From Roseimaritima ulvae (GTDB lineage: Bacteria > Planctomycetota > Planctomycetia > Pirellulales > Pirellulaceae): a DNA stretch of 64,000 nucleotides. A model generated the notes under the pieces. That model was not told where the DNA came from. It made no database searches and saw only the letters and a list, made by a program, of their open reading frames with translations. The stretch's first letter is position 1. Every line of letters starts with the position of its first letter. The stretch is from positions 7,049,404 to 7,113,403 of the forward strand of contig NZ_CP042914.1 of assembly GCF_008065135.1 (NCBI RefSeq). Direction: 5' to 3'. This document shows, piece by piece, positions 58,201 through 62,890 of the stretch. The position numbers were made by a program, and so were the translations under genes.

Positions 58201-61152
58201 GGTGCCCCCTTCAGCAGGAAGTCGATTCACCGCCGTCACGACCGGTGGCACCAAGTCACGCAGTTCCACCGAAGCGGACAGCACATACTGAGCCTCTAAA
58301 CTCGCACCGGCGGATACCGGATCACCAGCCTCGGAAGATGTCTCGATGATACCTCGGAGACTGCCTGTCAACGGGTAGTCGTACCAATAGCTGTTGGAGG
58401 ACAGAAACGCGTGGTCATAGCTCGGCGTATTCGGCTCGTTGTTACCCCAGCGCGTGTAGGTCACCGGTGATCCATCGATCCATTGATAAGTTCCTTCGAT
58501 AGCCTGATCGGTGAACCCGATCCAGTGGCTACCCCCAAACGTGGCATGAATCCATTCGTTCTCTTCGAACGAACCGATCGAGACCAAGTCGCCGCCCGCC
58601 GCCTCCGCCTCGGCACGAACCACACCCCAGTCATCAGCCTGATCAGTCAGCGTGTACCGACTGCCATCAAGGATCGCCACTTCGGTGCGAACTCGGGCGA
58701 AGTAGTTTCCATCGGCCAATGCGGTAAAGCTCATCGACAGCGGACCGGAATCAGACGCTTCCGCCACAACCGCACCAGAGCTATCAAGAATCTCCAATGT
58801 CGGAGACAACGTGCTCCAATCAGGCAGGTCCAACGACAGACTGATTAACGAGTCCGCCCGCATGTACCCAAGGGTGAACAGGTCTTGATCGGTGTTACTG
58901 TTCTCGCCAGCCATCACCGTCCCGGCAACGCTCGCGGTCCGCAACGCTCCGCTCTGCTCAAACGTCAGTCCATCCGCTCCGTTCGTGCTGTCGTTGACGT
59001 AGTTCGCATCCGTCTCAAGATCCAGTCCCCGCGCAACATGGATCTGGACATCGTATCCGCCCGGGGTTTGATCATAGCGGTACTTACCCATCAGGACGTA
59101 ATACGTTGTCGTCACAGGAAGTTCGTAGCCACTGATGTAGGCGTCGTTGCCCGGACCTGACCAGCCACCGTTGCCATCCCTAGTCAGTAACTGCACTCCG
59201 TCGCCAGCGTCGTTCAGACGATAGAGTTGAGCGTACGGTCGCAGCGATTCCAGTTGCTGACTCCATACGTCCACATGGTCGCCCGCTTGTCCTTCGAAGC
59301 TCCACCAGTCGTACTCGCCATAACTGTTGTATGGAGCCGGATCGATCGAACCATAGCCCACTTCGCTTCGCAGCCACCCCGTTTCATTGGCATCCGCCGT
59401 TAATTCAAGGTGCGTTGCTTTATCGAACGATCCGTTGTCCGAGCCCTCGAACACTACACCATCGGGAACTGCATCGATCGTAAACGAACGTATAAAGTCA
59501 CCGCCCGCGGTGCCGTCCGCATTACCATCGAGGGCATTTCCAGGAACGGCCTCAGCGACCGGCAAGTCCGTTAAGCTATCGACGATCGTGAAGCGATGCG
59601 GCCCGTCGACGAGTGGGCCGTCAGTGACCGTGAAATACAACGTCAGATCGTTGTGGCTGTAGCTCAGTCCGTAAACGTGATCGTCTGCGGTGTCGAACAC
59701 CCCGTCGTTGCCCGCCGCCCGCAAGTCGAACGCTCCGTCGGAGAGCGTTTCCGGGTCCAGTTCGCTGAGCGTCACGTTGAATGTGCTCAATACCTGCTCT
59801 AGGGTGCCGTCTTCAGTAGGAAGACGGTTCACCACGGTCACCACTGGCGGCACAAAGTCTCGCAGTTCCACCGACGCAGACAGCACGTATTGAGCCTCTG
59901 CGCCGGCGTGGGCGACCAATGGATCACCAACCTCGGAAGATGTTTCGATAATGCCGCTGTAATTAGCAGTTGACGAATGGTCGTACCAGTGGGCGTTGGT
60001 GCTCAGATAAGCGTGATCATAGCTCGGAGTATTCGGCTCATTACCTGCCCAGCCCGTGTAGGTCACCGGCGATCCGTCGATCCACTGGTAAGTGCCTTCG
60101 GATGCCTGATCGGTGAACCCAATCCAGTGGTTGCCTCCAAAGGTATCGTGAATCCATTCGTTCTCTTCGAATGAACCGATAGAGACCAGATCGCCGCCTG
60201 CGGCTTGTGCCTCGGCACGAACTACACCCCAGTCATCAGACTGATCAGTCAGCGTGAACCGACTGCCATTTAGAATCACCAGCTCGGTTCGCACCCGTGC
60301 GAAGTAGTTGCCGTCCACCAGTGCGCTAAAGCTGACCGAAAGCGGACTGGATTCAGAGGCTTCCGCCACAACCGCACCGGAGCTATCAAGAATCTCCAAC
60401 GTCGGAGACAACGTGCTCCACTCGGGCAAGTCCAGCGAAAGGCTGATCAGTGAATCGGCGCGCATGAAGCCCAGGGCGAACAGATCCTCATCGAGGTTGC
60501 TCGACTCCGCGCCCATCACCGTTCCGGCAACGCTCGCCGTCCGCAACGCCCCGCTCTGTTCAAACGTCAGTCCGTCCGCGCCGCCGGTGGTGTCATTGAC
60601 ATAGTTCTGATCGGATTCAATGTCGATACCGCGTCCAAGATCAATGCGAAGCTGGTACGGCCCCGATGTCGTTGTATCGTCTCCGATCACTTCAGCATAG
60701 AATCGCCCGCTGGTCGGAACCGTGTATACCGAGGTCAAACTATCGCTAGCTGGTCCGGCATCGCGGTCGCGGAGGAGTTGGCCACCGGCAGAATTGCGGA
60801 GGATCACTTCGGGATCTAGCAGGCCGTCGGCGGCGTCGACGCTGAGCGTGATCTGATCACCAGCCAAAGCGGTGAAAGTGAAATAGTCCGTGTCTCCGGG
60901 GTCGATTGTCCCCCTGGCAAAACCGGCGTGATAGCCGCTTCCACTTGGGCCCTCGACAATCGAAACTTCGTTCGCCGCCACGCGACCATCGTTCGGCTCG
61001 ATCTCGGGGCTGACCACCGCCAACAGCCGCCGAGCTTCCAACAGTTCGCTCCGCAACAACGCTCGCCGGCGATGGGCGGGAACGCGACGCCCCCGCTTCC
61101 GCTGTTCAAGATTTCGCCAATCAAAGGGGTTCCGAAAACAGAATTTTGGCAT
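43240..61152 (-). CDS. giant secreted lectin-like/CARDB/RHS/dockerin protein
   Basis: A 5,970-residue secreted protein in one frame. Order: an N-terminal planctomycete motif (LLRSELLEARRLLAV, about 34-48) and a pre-peptidase-type domain. Next, four repeats (about 100-2,300) of PPC-like, C-type-lectin-like (WIGFTDQ, EPN, WYD, no cysteines) and Ig-like (LSTFNVT.SELDP) modules. Thirteen CARDB-type modules (PDLVV-x-WTVxNxG) cover about 2,440-4,080. A TIG-like region is followed by an RHS/YD block (about 4,480-5,320) ending in the core RFTSVDPIGLAGG, then a DUF11/DUF7619-like region, an Ig-like domain and a dockerin-like pair (GDADGSGVVDGADMSVVLQ, DLDRDGRITVRDRILVAR). The ATG at 61152 has CGGAG 9 nt upstream. 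Probably an adhesin or matrix protein on the cell surface. Confidence 0.9.
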   Translation of the reverse strand: MPKFCFRNPFDWRNLEQRKRGRRVPAHRRRALLRSELLEARRLLAVVSPEIEPNDGRVAANEVSIVEGPSGSGYHAGFARGTIDPGDTDYFTFTALAGDQITLSVDAADGLLDPEVILRNSAGGQLLRDRDAGPASDSLTSVYTVPTSGRFYAEVIGDDTTTSGPYQLRIDLGRGIDIESDQNYVNDTTGGADGLTFEQSGALRTASVAGTVMGAESSNLDEDLFALGFMRADSLISLSLDLPEWSTLSPTLEILDSSGAVVAEASESSPLSVSFSALVDGNYFARVRTELVILNGSRFTLTDQSDDWGVVRAEAQAAGGDLVSIGSFEENEWIHDTFGGNHWIGFTDQASEGTYQWIDGSPVTYTGWAGNEPNTPSYDHAYLSTNAHWYDHSSTANYSGIIETSSEVGDPLVAHAGAEAQYVLSASVELRDFVPPVVTVVNRLPTEDGTLEQVLSTFNVTLSELDPETLSDGAFDLRAAGNDGVFDTADDHVYGLSYSHNDLTLYFTVTDGPLVDGPHRFTIVDSLTDLPVAEAVPGNALDGNADGTAGGDFIRSFTIDAVPDGVVFEGSDNGSFDKATHLELTADANETGWLRSEVGYGSIDPAPYNSYGEYDWWSFEGQAGDHVDVWSQQLESLRPYAQLYRLNDAGDGVQLLTRDGNGGWSGPGNDAYISGYELPVTTTYYVLMGKYRYDQTPGGYDVQIHVARGLDLETDANYVNDSTNGADGLTFEQSGALRTASVAGTVMAGENSNTDQDLFTLGYMRADSLISLSLDLPDWSTLSPTLEILDSSGAVVAEASDSGPLSMSFTALADGNYFARVRTEVAILDGSRYTLTDQADDWGVVRAEAEAAGGDLVSIGSFEENEWIHATFGGSHWIGFTDQAIEGTYQWIDGSPVTYTRWGNNEPNTPSYDHAFLSSNSYWYDYPLTGSLRGIIETSSEAGDPVSAGASLEAQYVLSASVELRDLVPPVVTAVNRLPAEGGTLEQVLSTFNVTFSELDPATLSADAFDLRTAGADGVFDTADDSVYGLSYSRSDLTLHFTVTDGPLVDGEHRFTISDSLTDLPVAEGVAGNALDGDANGTAGGDFIRSFTIDAVPDGVVFEGADNDSFDKATPLELTADANGTDWLRSEVGYGSIDPAIYGSNGEYDWWSFEGQAGDRVDVWSQALEELRPYAQLYRLNDAGDGVQSLTGNGNGGWSGPDNDAYISGYELPATTTYYVRMGKYYWDQTPGGYDLRVNLARGVELETDQNYANDTTGGADGLTFEQSGALRTAKVAGTVMGAESSNLDEDLFALGFMRADSLISLSLDLPEWSALAPTLEILDASGEVVAEANGADPLSASFTALVDGNYFARVRTEFAVLDGSRYTLTDQSAGWDAVRAEAQAAGGDLVSIDSLAENELIHGTLGGSHWIGFTDQASEGTYQWSDGSPVTFTRWASNEPNTPSYDHAYLSSNGYWYDIYSTYSFRGVIETATEVGDPELAGAGVQSQYVLNASVELRDLVPPVVTTVNRLPAEGGTLEQVLSTFNVTFSELDPATLSADAFDLRTAGADGVFDTADDSVYGLSYSRSDLTLHFTVTDGPLVDGEHRFTISDSLTDLPVAEGVAGNALDGDANGTAGGDFIRSFTIDAVPDGVVFEGADNDSFDKATPLELTADANGTDWLRSEVGYGSIDPAIYGSNGEYDWWSFEGQAGDRVDVWSQALEELRPYAQLYRLNDAGDGVQSLTGNGNGGWSGPDNDAYISGYELPATTTYYVRMGKYYWDQTPGGYDLRVNLARGVELETDQNYANDTTGGADGLTFEQSGALRTAKVAGTVMGAESSNLDEDLFALGFMRADSLISLSLDLPEWSALAPTLEILDASGEVVAEANGADPLSASFTALVDGNYFARVRTEFAVLDGSRYTLTDQSAGWDAVRAEAQAAGGDLVSIDSLAENELIHGTLGGSHWIGFTDQASEGTYQWSDGSPVTFTRWASNEPNTPSYDHAYLSSNGYWYDIYSTYSFRGVIETATEVGDPELAGAGVQSQYVLNASVELRDLVPPVVTTVNRLPAEGGTLEQVLSTFNVTFSELDPATLSADAFDLRTAGADGVFDTADDSVYGLSYSRSDLTLHFTVTDGPLVDGEHRFTISDSLTDLPVAEGVAGNALDGDADGAAGRDFVRSFTVDAVPENAVFEGSDNNSYAKATPLAFTADANGTGWLRSEVGYGSIDPAPYQSYGEYDWWSFEGLAGDRVDVWSQQLETLRPYAALYRLNDSGDGVQLLISNGVSGGAGPGDDAYISGYELPATTTYYVRIGKQYYDSTPGGYDVRINVARGLDLETDAGYANDNTSGADVVTRMVDGDTISIAVAGTVMRGENSNVDEDYFNIGNVGADQTILARARLPEYSTLVPVLEIRNANDEVISLSPNPVDANVVRADISEGGIYYIDVVGFDGEGPDAAYVIDVSIQPTSSLDFADLSVSELTVSDDTLQSGQQVEILWTVGNFGAVDTQGDQWVDRVFLSLNDRVGDADDVHLADVPRNGVLAVNDTYTQNTLVQLPIGVSGDYQVLVKTDATDQIAEFLFEDNNVRSLAASDITLTPYADLHATEVVAPELAIVGEPATVNWNVSNAGTGTTGDGTPDGVIESWVDRVYVSTDSTFGNADDRLIAEVIRDGSLAAGESYSGSWTGEVPSGLEGSYHWFVRVDSDAIVYEYDDIKSNVARTHDVVSIAPGRYVDLLPDELHSVTSASSGQLLHVTWTTANQGIRDASGPWTDRLYLSTDSTLSADDTLLNSTTIQHAIDVGDSEAFAVDVTLPERIDGDHYLILLVNATGDEYEFTFGDNNTIASEIVTITRRAEPDLIPAINNAPATIQLSVPFDYSFTIANTGDGNTVDTWIDRVYLSSDVTFDSSDILLSEFVSPAASLPLTQTGTGYMINGSTTLPFGTDIGQYHLLVVTDSLASELETDEANNIVASPAIQVEYPLLPDLVVSDITTAAEVIAGQSIEVSWTVENRGDGVASGPWSDRVLYSLDNAIGNDISLGQFDFVGTLMPGASITRTQTIAFPAGVSGPVRLVVGTDRDNSVFELAGQNNNEAIDDQTLSVIAPAAPNLVVDSIVAPATAFSNQEVTIEWVIQNVGTGATNALSWSDVVYLSLDDTLDGNDRFLGSVRNGSYLNSGESYQSTLTARLPQGIENNYRFIVVADGFNSLVEPEAEDDNTRASTITTVNLTPPPDLVVDAVSATSLVFSGTPFQIGWTVRNQGIGSTRGVAWTDQVFLSFNGDTIDAEDMLVASVPRFDELAPDGTYTVSGISIATPFAASGTAHVIVRTNALGQVYEHVLDFNNDGSRSIEVLQSPTPDLVVTELNAPANAYAGQPFTVQYVVTNEGANATPVASWSDAVYISTDDQLDPDTDMLLGNRLRSGVLDLGESETQTHTFTLPNTLTGEFYVFVVSDTFNTVFESDDDNNTRVSAEHIAVAVSPPDLRVTAASSNSQPRSGREFVVDYTVLNSGPVPTPSNVWFDAYFLSNDATLDPSDVSLGSRRRTGVLASGQQESLSVATILPAGEFGSRFLLIVSDATNQVFELDDENNLFALPLTITDDRPDPQLTSFNPRVTGGQVLPGGTITFDYSVANNGVGPTYSSIWRDSLVLSSDDILGNSDDIQLGSFDGPASLAPSASYSRASLNVAVPFGTPAGTYRLFLSTDSGDAMTESDESNNTLSFAPLVVGVASPTDAADLVVDSVVAPATALSGETLSVSWQVSNAGTRRTPVSLWTDRVWLSTDTTVGPDDLMIGSIRRTERLDAGASYSRTLNYELDVDLEGDFYVVVQTDFGNAVAEGAFEGNNENRSAAPIAISLNPTPDLVVTSITAPSTASSGRTFDLSWTVQNTGPGTAEGNWFDSVYLSLDPIFDRATDISIGYVDRSTPVAPSGSYTSSGTVSVPAALGGRFFVIVVADSTDRLYERNGESNNARVADASIEILHIPPADLVVGEITIPASGMPGQDATITFTVNNTGLNPATGSWSDAIYLSSDETWDINDAFFGRVTHNGNVLAGESYTSTNTAPLPGVLPGDYHVIVRSDILNNLPESDETNNLSGSLDSFAVDVAELTLGTPVAGQIADDRSVYYRVDVELGDTLVIELDQPSADSSVELYVRFDDLPSRSLSDFSDVEPYSTDQRVIVPITRAGTYYILGYGADIEAALPFNLVARTVEFSVLDTDFGSLGATSSNQTTQFVEGEDLSGLNTIRINGAKFTGRTTAELVLGDLVIPAVNYWMTDTSTLYATFDLQGMPGNEIPLGEYDLRVSDPIGGTVTVAESVEVIANTRNSGRITARFEGADSVQINLTHPVDLLIGNTSTADTYAPLITLSSERLGTPFGFSPTNLAVQTVQFLAINDEGPAGIYSPGDTATIPVFFRPNAAQIALDMGIISAQDRTPIDWAAQRDVLKPENLSEQAWDAVFANLTSDIPTWGDFVVMLNENATHLSQLGERANDIATLWDFEVQQAMNSLGPVHTLASMTDITVTAPGLTLDLSRNFGSSIIARDHDGIFGSGWRTIWESTLQESSGGRVTILNGSGGDRHFFPVDDQPGIYSPAYSTSDLLTLVDGEWVLQSTSGLRTGYSANGQLAYIEDANSNRISASYSNGKLSLLEHSSGQHLAIAYDAFGHIRSISDHLARSATYTYDSTNTYLVRVVAPDNTVTEYAYDTSSNAMHRGALTSQVTGGVLLNYGYDFRGRIASIGTLETAPGVSFSYDRAGAIQVNDQLGTATLLYNSSGLLSRITDSIGYSTSISYNADRLVSLITDALGQTQGFEWDEFGNLVSATDQLGNSTAYSYEWMGGVNSMRRLAAYTDANGNSTRYGYDTLGNRNSVTYADGSTEFLPQYDSSGNILEYVNRRGHVTQQSFTDSGQLAGIVFDDGSTVEMTYDALGRLTRVTESGGETTIFEYDTSDRLTRVTDPSGRFLEFEYDSFGRRVSMVDQEGYRVTYSYDNVGRLSEVLGNGSLIARYSYGISGQIERIQRGNGTFSELALNDAGYVGSLAHYSPDQSVRSSHAYTYDVLGRPISDSTDGGTWEYSYDAIGQLVAAEFIAAMGSGLEDQYFEYSYDAVGNRLRSVEGATTVSYVVNTLNQYEQIGDASLEYDADGNLVRLMAGGLASTFAYDTQNQLISASRPGQEWRYDYDAFGTLASIDLNGSRTSFLVDPEGIRSIASEYDSGGSLVARYIYGATLTGRAEGANGDLSYYETDLLGNVTALTSSLGTVLNAYSYSPFGQSIDVLETIGNRFRFSGGLGVTDNGDGFLNMRDRNYSSMQGRFTSVDPIGLAGGSTNLYQYALNSPSIYVDPAGQNPLLLIGIGIGAGIFGSYISTGSVTLEGIVFGLFSPKRFPSAGGAVAVAVENPSEFARGTHVAKDYVRRGLDPAYACERYQNLLEGCNDPPGTPAPPSEQPPGGETPVTPPGQQEPPHSPTVTFPRSFDPNDILGPEGVGDERWVSVVDTLNYTVRFENDPEAANAPAQVVRITQTLDSDVDARTFRLGDFGFGDLVFLMPENRSFYATRLDLRERYGIFVDVAAGVDVSAGEVFWQLTSIDPLTGEVPLDRFIGFLPPNVTAPEGDGFVSYTVRPRASSPNGARIDAEARIFFDENAPIDTPPIFNTIDAMAPDSSVASITSPVGDQRIPVSWAGDDGDIGSGHSTYDVYVRANDGGYALWLADTELTSAEFLGEPSTQYSFYSIARDLVGNVEEAPHVADATITTPDPPDEIPPRAIAENVQAGASQRSYVDTLSFTFDEATNLGDLIANGAITSAVTITNLGINADADPDTPVSTTANQFRYEFDEETGSSRLTWSLDEFNSGRQSLADGVYVFTIDASVVSDVTGNLLDGNGDGIGGDDFLLIFHRLNGDADGSGVVDGADMSVVLQSMGRHASMPNFDPNADLDRDGRITVRDRILVARAMGRSVTPPPEPAALSTLHAGANSFADQDEEEDDLLNLLADDQAQLAGSL
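54712..58194. repeat. 1,602-bp tandem duplication inside the giant gene
   Basis: Sequence from 54712 repeats exactly at 56314 and again at 57916, giving 2.17 copies of a 1,602-bp (534-codon) unit. I found no difference between the copies by eye. Identity ends at 58195. The outer copies of the same domain set (54-54.7 kb and 58.2-60.6 kb) are clearly diverged, so this duplication is recent. The unit keeps the frame and adds one PPC, one Ig-like and one lectin-like module per copy. Confidence 0.93.
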
Positions 61153-61255
61153 CACACAGGGCTCCGCAAGCAGGTTTCAGTCCGTAAATCCAGCTTCGAT
61201 CGCAACTCATTTTGCGATTTCCTCAGAAATCCTACTCACTACCTCTGGTAACGAA

Positions 61256-61270
61256 GCGCAAACAGTGCGC
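61256..61270. promoter_or_regulatory. inverted repeat in the divergent promoter
   Basis: GCGCA-AACAG-TGCGC, 5-bp arms, lies between the giant gene and the divergent XRE-type regulator, about 100 bp from the giant gene start and 50 bp from the regulator start. A possible operator; the arms are short. Confidence 0.3.
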
Positions 61271-61320
61271 AAAATGGGGGCCCACCAAACAACCTACACC
61301 GGGGACTTCGGAGAGGGGCA

Positions 61321-62328
61321 ATGCCGAGGGGCAGCAAACGCATTCGCGAGCGGCGTAACGAACTGGGAATGACGCAATCGGAAGTGGCTTCGGAGGCGGA
61401 CGTCTCGCTGAGAACCATTCAATTGGCGGAATCCGGCAAGTCCAGCGTGCGGGCCGCCACGATTCACCGCATCACGGACGCCATAGGCCTGCGCTATGAC
61501 GAGGCTGTGCTATCCGAACAGATGGCGAGCTCTGAGAACGCCGAGCGGCATGATGCGTTCTCTGCATGGCCATGGTCCCTGTCACAATATGTTCAAGGCA
61601 CCACTTCGCCGAGCGACTTGGCGCGCTGCGGTACGAAACAAGATGCCGAATGGGCAATCCGCTCAATGCGAGCCAGCTGGAACGACCATTTGCACCGATC
61701 GCAGGCGCACCAATGCGGCCCAGAACTGCATGACGCAGACCGCAAACTAAACCAAGCATTCGACGACTATCTATGCAGGTATTTGCAAATTTGGGAAACC
61801 AACCCTGATACATTTCGCTTTTCAATCGCGGGGCAGGAAAGATCTGGAGTTTGTGTCGTTCTGCCAGTTACCGACACCGCCTACGACGACATCCGTTATG
61901 GGCACCGCTCGTTCATGCAGATCGGTGCGAAGGACATCCTGCCGGAAAGCCAAAAACTGATTTTGGATTCTGCGGTAGAGATTCCCTGTGCCCTTACCAG
62001 GCCTTGGTACCAGATCACCGACTCATTGAGTTTCACGTTGTTCTATCAGCTGGCCCTGCTTTCCACCGAACCATGCAACGATGGTTTTCGGATGCTTGGA
62101 TTTGCCGCCAGCCCAACCAATCTTCAACGCCTCCGCGGCATGGGCTTCGTCGATTGTGACGTGACAATGCCGCAATACGGATATGCCATCTATGAGTTTT
62201 CTGTATTCGCAAAGGAGCAGGCAGCCGAAGCTGGTAAACGTGCTGCCACGACGACCCACTACGTAAACCTATACAAGAAGTTCTCGTTAAAATCCGCCAT
62301 GCCAGATCCGTCCCCTAATACGATTTGA
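61321..62328 (+). CDS. XRE-type HTH regulator with unknown C-terminal domain
   Basis: A 335-residue protein with an N-terminal helix-turn-helix of the XRE/Cro type (about 8-60: RIRERRNELGMTQSEVASEADVSLRTIQLAESGKSSVRAATIHRI). The C-terminal 270 residues include RSFMQIGAKDILPESQKLILDSAVEIP and FSLKSA near the end, and I cannot assign them to a family; a ligand-binding or acyltransferase-like fold is possible but unproven. The ATG at 61321 has GAGAGGGG just upstream. It is divergent from the giant secreted-protein gene across 168 bp, so it is a natural candidate regulator of it. Confidence 0.75.
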   Translation: MPRGSKRIRERRNELGMTQSEVASEADVSLRTIQLAESGKSSVRAATIHRITDAIGLRYDEAVLSEQMASSENAERHDAFSAWPWSLSQYVQGTTSPSDLARCGTKQDAEWAIRSMRASWNDHLHRSQAHQCGPELHDADRKLNQAFDDYLCRYLQIWETNPDTFRFSIAGQERSGVCVVLPVTDTAYDDIRYGHRSFMQIGAKDILPESQKLILDSAVEIPCALTRPWYQITDSLSFTLFYQLALLSTEPCNDGFRMLGFAASPTNLQRLRGMGFVDCDVTMPQYGYAIYEFSVFAKEQAAEAGKRAATTTHYVNLYKKFSLKSAMPDPSPNTI

Positions 62329-62382
62329 GCAACCGTGAACTCGCGCACCACGGTGCCAAAATAAGATCCGCCACCGTCGCGT

Positions 62383-62601
62383 TCAGCCGTCGCTCAGTTC
62401 GGTTTCGCTTTTTAGCACTTGGTCGCCGTCGTCTTGTTCGATCAGGTACGCGGGTTCGTCCTCGCTGGCGTTGCGAGTGATTTCGGCGTCCTTGATGGTT
62501 TTGGTCACCTTCTCCTTAAACACCTCTTTGACTTTTCCTATTGCGGTGCCACGCCCGTAATTCCACTGGACGTATTGATTGACCTGAAATTTTTGACTCA
62601 T
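62383..62601 (-). CDS. DUF2945 TUDOR-like small protein
   Basis: A 72-residue protein of the DUF2945/'hypervirulence-associated TUDOR' family: VNQYVQWNYGRGTAIGKVKEVF at the start, an interrupted KVTKTIKDAEITRNASEDEPAYLIEQDDGDQVLK core and an acidic end. The fold is a small beta-barrel; the molecular role is unknown. The ATG at 62601 has GAGGG 6 nt upstream. It is a single gene between the XRE regulator and the sulfatase. Confidence 0.85.
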   Translation of the reverse strand: MSQKFQVNQYVQWNYGRGTAIGKVKEVFKEKVTKTIKDAEITRNASEDEPAYLIEQDDGDQVLKSETELSDG

Positions 62602-62792
62602 GAGATACCCTCGTGGGAGCTAGTCGGCGCCGAGTGGCCGAAGCCGGCCGATGGCACTTAAGCCTAGGCAATCGTCAAGCCAAGCCGCGGTTTTTCGCTG
62701 CTCGTGGCTGGCATCGCGGCCGGCCGACACGTCACGCTCCAAAATTGCCCCCGAGCGGGCTCGGGATTCGGCCCTTTTGCGTCGGTTCGGTC

Positions 62793-62798
62793 TATAAT
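62793..62798 (+). promoter_or_regulatory. possible -10 element before the sulfatase
   Basis: TATAAT, a perfect -10 hexamer, 93 bp before the sulfatase ATG. No matching -35 at 16-18 bp spacing, so confidence is low. The rest of 62602-62890 holds no gene I can support. Confidence 0.3.
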
Positions 62799-62890
62799 GC
62801 GTGTTCTTTTCGCTGGTTTGCCTTGGCTGCTCATCCCGAGATTCGATAGCCTGGCCCCGACGCATCATTTCCGATAAACCGAGCCGCTGT

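Noticed and set aside
55864-58299. Plus-strand frames of about 270 codons repeated inside the giant gene
   Set aside because: They are antisense shadows copied along with the 1,602-bp tandem duplication.
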